NCBI GenBank assembly: GCA_029259935.1
Contig: JAJDEH010000472.1
Span: 1 to 9,092 of the forward strand
DNA: 9,092 bases
Reading direction: 5' to 3'
DNA from: Planctomycetota bacterium
GTDB taxonomy: Bacteria; Planctomycetota; Planctomycetia; Pirellulales; Pirellulaceae
Below the pieces are notes generated by a model, which was given only the letters and a program-made list of their open reading frames with translations, made no database searches and was not told the DNA's origin. A program made the position numbers and the translations under genes. Of this stretch, positions 6,200-9,092 are shown piece after piece; the stretch's first letter is position 1, and each line of letters opens with the position of its first letter.

Positions 6200-6775
6200 A
6201 TGCTCAACTTGGCCAGCACAACTTCCCAGCGGTGGCTTCAGCAGGTGGACAGCCATCTGGACGAGATTCTGATCGACCATGCCCATTGTGAAAAGAAAGC
6301 CTCTGGCTGCGCGCTGAACTTGATCTTTGCTTACGTCGAACATGAAGATCTGTGCCGCGAGATGACGCAAATCGTCAACGAGGAATTGGATCACTTTCAT
6401 CAAGTACTCGACCTACTGCGTCGCCGCGACATCCGTTTTCGCCGCCTCAAACCGAGCAACTACGGCCGCCAGCTCAACGACTTGGTGCGAAAAATCGAGC
6501 CTCAGCGGGCGATCGACCGCTTGCTCGTCGCCGGTCTGATCGAAGCCCGCTCCTGCGAGCGGTTTGACATTCTGCGCAACCACATCCAGGACCGCGAATT
6601 GGCCGATTTTTACGACAGCCTTTTCGAATCCGAAGCCCGCCATCACAGCACATACGTCCGCTTGGCGAAGACGTTTGGTAGCGAAGACGAAGTCCGCGAG
6701 CGTCTCGAAACGCTTTCCCAACTGGAAGCCGAGATCATTGAGGCAGGCGATGCTCTGCCACGAATGCACAGCTAA
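6200..6775 (+). CDS. miaE: tRNA 2-methylthio-N6-isopentenyladenosine-37 hydroxylase, MiaE family
   Basis: A 191-residue ferritin-like diiron protein. MiaE uses O2 to hydroxylate the isopentenyl group of ms2i6A at position 37 of tRNAs, next to the anticodon, after MiaA and MiaB have acted. The start MLNLASTTSQRWL and the segment EILIDHAHCEKKASG are family hallmarks. Predicted iron ligands are Glu31, Glu62 with His65 (EELDHF), Glu115 (IEARSCERF) and Glu145 with His148 (EARHH), so the set is complete. ATG 6200 is preferred over in-frame TTG 6191 and GTG 6197 because the family N-terminus begins there. No Shine-Dalgarno sequence is visible for any of them. miaA and miaB are not in the window. The methionine-salvage operon begins 186 bases downstream on the same strand with its own promoter. 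Confidence 0.9.
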   Translation: MLNLASTTSQRWLQQVDSHLDEILIDHAHCEKKASGCALNLIFAYVEHEDLCREMTQIVNEELDHFHQVLDLLRRRDIRFRRLKPSNYGRQLNDLVRKIEPQRAIDRLLVAGLIEARSCERFDILRNHIQDRELADFYDSLFESEARHHSTYVRLAKTFGSEDEVRERLETLSQLEAEIIEAGDALPRMHS

Positions 6776-6835
6776 GAAGCCTTGCAAGATCACGACGAGT
6801 TCCGTTTCCGGACGTACTCTCGGCTTTAACCTGAA

Positions 6836-6853
6836 TGGCGATGACTTTCGCCA
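6836..6853. other. Perfect 6-bp inverted repeat upstream of the mtnB promoter
   Basis: TGGCGA (6836-6841) and TCGCCA (6848-6853) flank a 6-base spacer. The repeat is 60 bases after the miaE stop and about 30 bases before the mtnB -35 box. No T-run follows, so an operator or a weak 3'-end hairpin of miaE are both possible, as is chance. Confidence 0.3.
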
Positions 6854-6885
6854 CGAAACTAGCTCGGTAGCGCCTCATCCATTCA

Positions 6886-6913
6886 TTGAATTGCCGTACA
6901 CTTTTGATACACT
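6886..6913 (+). promoter_or_regulatory. Likely promoter of the mtnB-mtnD-mtnC operon
   Basis: TTGAAT at 6886-6891 and TACACT at 6908-6913 are 16 bases apart. The -10 is preceded by TGA (6905-6907), the extended -10 pattern. Both hexamers match four of six consensus positions. Initiation near 6920 gives a leader of about 40 bases, too short for a known SAM riboswitch, and none is recognised upstream. Confidence 0.5.
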
Positions 6914-6961
6914 GGGCGGATGGCAAATTCGTAACCGGCGATAGGTGTTCGAGGCTTTTTG

Positions 6962-7681
6962 GTGCAAAATCTTTCTCAGCTTTTCCCCGCGAATGACGAT
7001 TCGGCGTTCGAGGATCATCATCCACTTGCCGGCTTGGAAGCCCAAGTCGATGGGCTGCGCGAATGTGGCAGGCAGTTTTATGGTCGTGGCTGGTCAGTGG
7101 GGACCAGCAGCAATTACAGCGTCGTGCTGGAAGCGAAGCCACTGGAACTGGTCGTTACCGCCAGTGGCATGGACAAAGGGCAACTTCAGCGGTCGGATTT
7201 CGTCCGCGTCGACGCCGATGGCAAGCCCGTGTCGGACGGACAGCCCAAATCGTCGGCCGAAACCATGCTGCATGTGGCGATCGCCGAACAAGGTGGGATC
7301 GGTGCCATTTTGCATACGCATTCGATCTGGTCGACGCTGCTGTCGGATTTTTTCTTTGCCGATGGCGGTTTCGAAATCGAAGGCTACGAGATGCTCAAAG
7401 GCCTTGCTGGCGTGAAGACGCACGAGTATTCGGCTTGGGTGGAGATTTTCGAGAACACGCAAGATATACCTTCGCTGGCCGACGAAGTTCGCGGGCGGAT
7501 TGCCGACTCGCGGAAACCGCTTCGGCATGGATTCTTGATTCGGCGTCACGGACTTTACACATGGGGCCAGGACTTGAGCGAAGCGCGGCGGCACATCGAG
7601 ATCTTCGAGTTTCTGTTTGAATGCGTGGCCCGCCGCTTGATGTTGGCCGGCCAGATTCCAGCCGCCGCCGCGATTGGATAA
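6962..7681 (+). CDS. mtnB: Methylthioribulose-1-phosphate dehydratase
   Basis: A 239-residue cytoplasmic enzyme of the class II aldolase/adducin fold. It dehydrates 5-methylthioribulose-1-phosphate to the diketone 2,3-diketo-5-methylthiopentyl-1-phosphate in methionine salvage. RGWSVGTSSNYSVVL (42-56) is the substrate-phosphate region in the wording common in cyanobacterial and planctomycete MtnB. TASGMDKG (66-73), SSAETMLH (97-104, catalytic-type Glu100), the zinc-binding HTH at 118-120, and RRHGLYTWG (194-202, His196 as third zinc ligand) complete the family pattern. Start: GAGG at 6951-6954 lies seven bases before GTG 6962. An in-frame TTG at 6959 is only four bases away and less likely. 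The stop is 34 bases before mtnD, consistent with one transcript. Confidence 0.93.
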   Translation: MQNLSQLFPANDDSAFEDHHPLAGLEAQVDGLRECGRQFYGRGWSVGTSSNYSVVLEAKPLELVVTASGMDKGQLQRSDFVRVDADGKPVSDGQPKSSAETMLHVAIAEQGGIGAILHTHSIWSTLLSDFFFADGGFEIEGYEMLKGLAGVKTHEYSAWVEIFENTQDIPSLADEVRGRIADSRKPLRHGFLIRRHGLYTWGQDLSEARRHIEIFEFLFECVARRLMLAGQIPAAAAIG

Positions 7682-7715
7682 ATACAATTCATCACTGATA
7701 CGGGAGAACAGTAAC

Positions 7716-8306
7716 ATGGGAAGCGTAACCGTTCACGACGAAAACCGAACGATCACCGATGCGGCGGAGATTTCAGAATTTCTGAAGCCGTTTGGAATCT
7801 GGTACGAAAAGTGGGATGTGGCAGGCCGGCTTAAGGAAGACGCCACCAACGAAGACGTGCTGGAGACTTATAAGCCGGAAATCGACCGGCTCAACGAGCA
7901 TGGCGGCTACGTGACGGCCGACGTTATTAGCGTGAACGCTGACACGCCCGGTTTGCAAGATATGCTCAACAAATTCAACAAGGAACACACGCACCGCGAA
8001 GACGAGGTCCGCTTTGTCGTCAAGGGGCAAGGCGTGTTCCAAGTGCATCCCGACAACGGCCCCGTGTTTGGAATTCAGGTCGAAGGGGGCGACCTGATCA
8101 ACGTGCCCAAGGGAACCAAGCACTGGTTCGACCTGTGCGACGATCGCCAGATTCGTTGCATTCGGCTGTTTATCGATCCGGCCGGCTGGACGCCCGAGTA
8201 TATCGAAGGCAGCGATCTGCACGAAAATTACTTGCCAGTCTGCCTCGGTCCGGACTTCATTCCTCCGGAAGGTGCCGACGGCATCGACCCAGTCGTAAAA
8301 ATCTGA
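7716..8306 (+). CDS. mtnD: Acireductone dioxygenase
   Basis: A 196-residue cupin enzyme. It oxidises acireductone (1,2-dihydroxy-3-keto-5-methylthiopentene): the iron form yields 4-methylthio-2-oxobutanoate plus formate, feeding methionine, and the nickel form gives a different set including CO. The cupin ligands are visible as EHTHREDEVRF (90-100), giving His91, His93 and Glu97, with His136 in PKGTKHWFD as the fourth. LFIDPAGWTP (151-160) is also typical. ATG 7716 has GGGAG at 7702-7706 with nine bases of spacing. An in-frame TTG at 7674 would overlap mtnB and add residues unlike the family. It sits between the gene making its substrate precursor (mtnB) and the gene making its direct substrate (mtnC). 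Confidence 0.95.
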   Translation: MGSVTVHDENRTITDAAEISEFLKPFGIWYEKWDVAGRLKEDATNEDVLETYKPEIDRLNEHGGYVTADVISVNADTPGLQDMLNKFNKEHTHREDEVRFVVKGQGVFQVHPDNGPVFGIQVEGGDLINVPKGTKHWFDLCDDRQIRCIRLFIDPAGWTPEYIEGSDLHENYLPVCLGPDFIPPEGADGIDPVVKI

Positions 8307-8307
8307 C

Positions 8308-8314
8308 GAGGTGA
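8308..8314 (+). promoter_or_regulatory. Shine-Dalgarno that decides the mtnC start
   Basis: GAGGTGA matches the extended anti-Shine-Dalgarno complement. It contains the in-frame GTG at 8311, so that codon is masked by the ribosome binding site. The GAGG core is five bases from GTG 8317, which is therefore the preferred start. Confidence 0.6.
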
Positions 8315-8316
8315 AT

Positions 8317-9051
8317 GTGATTGAATTCTCGGGTCGTGGAATTCTGCTCGATATTGAAGGAACGACGTCGTCGGTCAGCTATGTCTACGACGTCATGTTT
8401 CCGTTCGCGCGCCGCGAGTTGGAAGCCTATCTACGCGAAAACTGGGGCGGCGGTGACCTGGCCGCGGTGTGCGATTTGATTGCCCGGGATGCCGGTCAAC
8501 GTTCGCTCGCCGATTGGAGTGGCGAACAGAGCGATGATGAAGCACGTCGCGAGTTGGTGCAAAACGAAGTCATTCGCTTGATGGACTCGGACGTGAAGGC
8601 GACGGGACTCAAGCAACTGCAAGGATTGATTTGGAAGTCCGGCTTTGAAAGCGGCGAACTCAAGTCCCAAGTCTACGACGACGTGCCACCGGCGCTGAAG
8701 GCTTGGAATGAAGCTGGATGTGACGTGCGCATCTATTCGTCGGGCAGCATCGCCGCTCAGAAGTTGTTCTTTGGCCACACGATCGTCGGCAATTTGCTCG
8801 ATTGCTTTCGCGGACATTACGACACCGCGACGGGGTCAAAGAAAGAGTCCGCCAGCTATTCCAAAATCGCATTGGAGTTTGGACTTTCTCCGGATCAGCT
8901 TCTGTTCGTCAGCGATATTCCCGCGGAACTCGACGCCGCCCGCGATGCGAGATTTGAAACGGCGTTGTGTCGGCGCCCCGGCAACGCCGAAGTTTCGGCG
9001 GATCATGGTCACCCAGAAATCAAGTCGTTTGACGAAATCAATCGCTTCTGA
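8317..9051 (+). CDS. mtnC: Bifunctional enolase-phosphatase E1 (acireductone synthase)
   Basis: A 244-residue HAD-superfamily phosphatase. It enolises 2,3-diketo-5-methylthiopentyl-1-phosphate and removes the phosphate to give acireductone, the substrate of MtnD. HAD motif I is LLDIEGTTSS (10-19) with Asp12 and Glu14; the DxE form instead of DxD is characteristic of MtnC. Motif II is YSSGS (140-144), the motif III lysine lies in GSKKESASY (173-181), and motif IV is VSDIPAELDAA (198-208) with Asp200. The substrate-specificity cap lies between motifs I and II. The start is GTG 8317, ten bases after the mtnD stop, supported by the ribosome binding site; GTG 8311 is the alternative. The family N-terminus, two or three residues before a GRGILLD strand, agrees. 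It is complete at the C-terminus, and the 41 bases after it hold no gene. Confidence 0.93.
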   Translation: MIEFSGRGILLDIEGTTSSVSYVYDVMFPFARRELEAYLRENWGGGDLAAVCDLIARDAGQRSLADWSGEQSDDEARRELVQNEVIRLMDSDVKATGLKQLQGLIWKSGFESGELKSQVYDDVPPALKAWNEAGCDVRIYSSGSIAAQKLFFGHTIVGNLLDCFRGHYDTATGSKKESASYSKIALEFGLSPDQLLFVSDIPAELDAARDARFETALCRRPGNAEVSADHGHPEIKSFDEINRF

Positions 9052-9092
9052 TCGGTTGCGCGCCGCGCATATCCGCATACCCGCCACCCTTC

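Noticed and set aside
6776..6961. SAM riboswitch in front of the methionine-salvage operon
   Set aside because: The leader after the likely promoter is only about 40 bases, and no SAM-I, SAM-II or SAH core pattern was recognised in the gap.
7094..7717. 207-codon minus-strand open frame opposite mtnB
   Set aside because: It is antisense to a gene with all MtnB motifs and has no domain of its own.
9058..9068. GCGCG-C-CGCGC symmetry after mtnC as a terminator
   Set aside because: The one-base centre leaves about four usable pairs, and no T-run follows. It is probably chance in GC-rich sequence.

Overview
The window looks like chromosomal DNA from a planctomycete, probably Pirellulales-like. 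The call rests on an overall mid-to-high GC impression, the mixture of genes, the protein style of the OmpH-like and protease-like reading frames, the cyanobacterial/planctomycete-style MtnB, and the weak or absent Shine-Dalgarno sequences on several genes. No rRNA marker is present, so the assignment is an inference. No mobile element, CRISPR array, tRNA, rRNA or phage gene was seen.

Layout from left to right: (1) a complete acyl-CoA carboxylase alpha subunit, biotin carboxylase plus biotin carrier domain, most like propionyl-CoA carboxylase alpha (43-2031, +). (2) An OmpH/Skp-like exported protein with its own TATAAT box and a very strong ribosome binding site (2221-2835, +), followed at once by an 88-codon fragment that looks like the front end of a trypsin-like protease lipoprotein (2838-3104, +). 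(3) A convergent saccharopine/lysine-6-dehydrogenase-like oxidoreductase (3122-4240, -). (4) A GNAT acetyltransferase (4395-4868, +) whose stop codon interlocks with that of a convergent BASS-family transporter (4865-5767, -). (5) A 432-base stretch with no confident gene, holding a long stem-loop, a hairpin followed by a U-tract on the transporter's leader strand, and a possible 42-codon small ORF. (6) A tRNA hydroxylase of the MiaE family (6200-6775, +). (7) A compact methionine-salvage operon mtnB-mtnD-mtnC (6962-9051, +) with a recognisable promoter.

How the genes work together: mtnB, mtnD and mtnC encode three consecutive or near-consecutive steps that turn methylthioribulose-1-phosphate into the keto acid precursor of methionine. 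The earlier steps (MTA cleavage or phosphorylation, and the isomerase MtnA) and the final transaminase are not in the window. MiaE acts on ms2i6A in tRNA, whose methylthio group comes from S-adenosylmethionine, so it is thematically close to methionine salvage. It is separated by 186 bases with an internal promoter, so the link may be coincidental. The other genes are housekeeping or metabolic units with no obvious joint pathway.

No clearly new multi-gene system was found. The points most worth a second look are the possible structured leader or attenuator in front of the BASS transporter, the truncated protease-like lipoprotein, and the Arg replacing a conserved Gln in the transporter's sodium-site motif.
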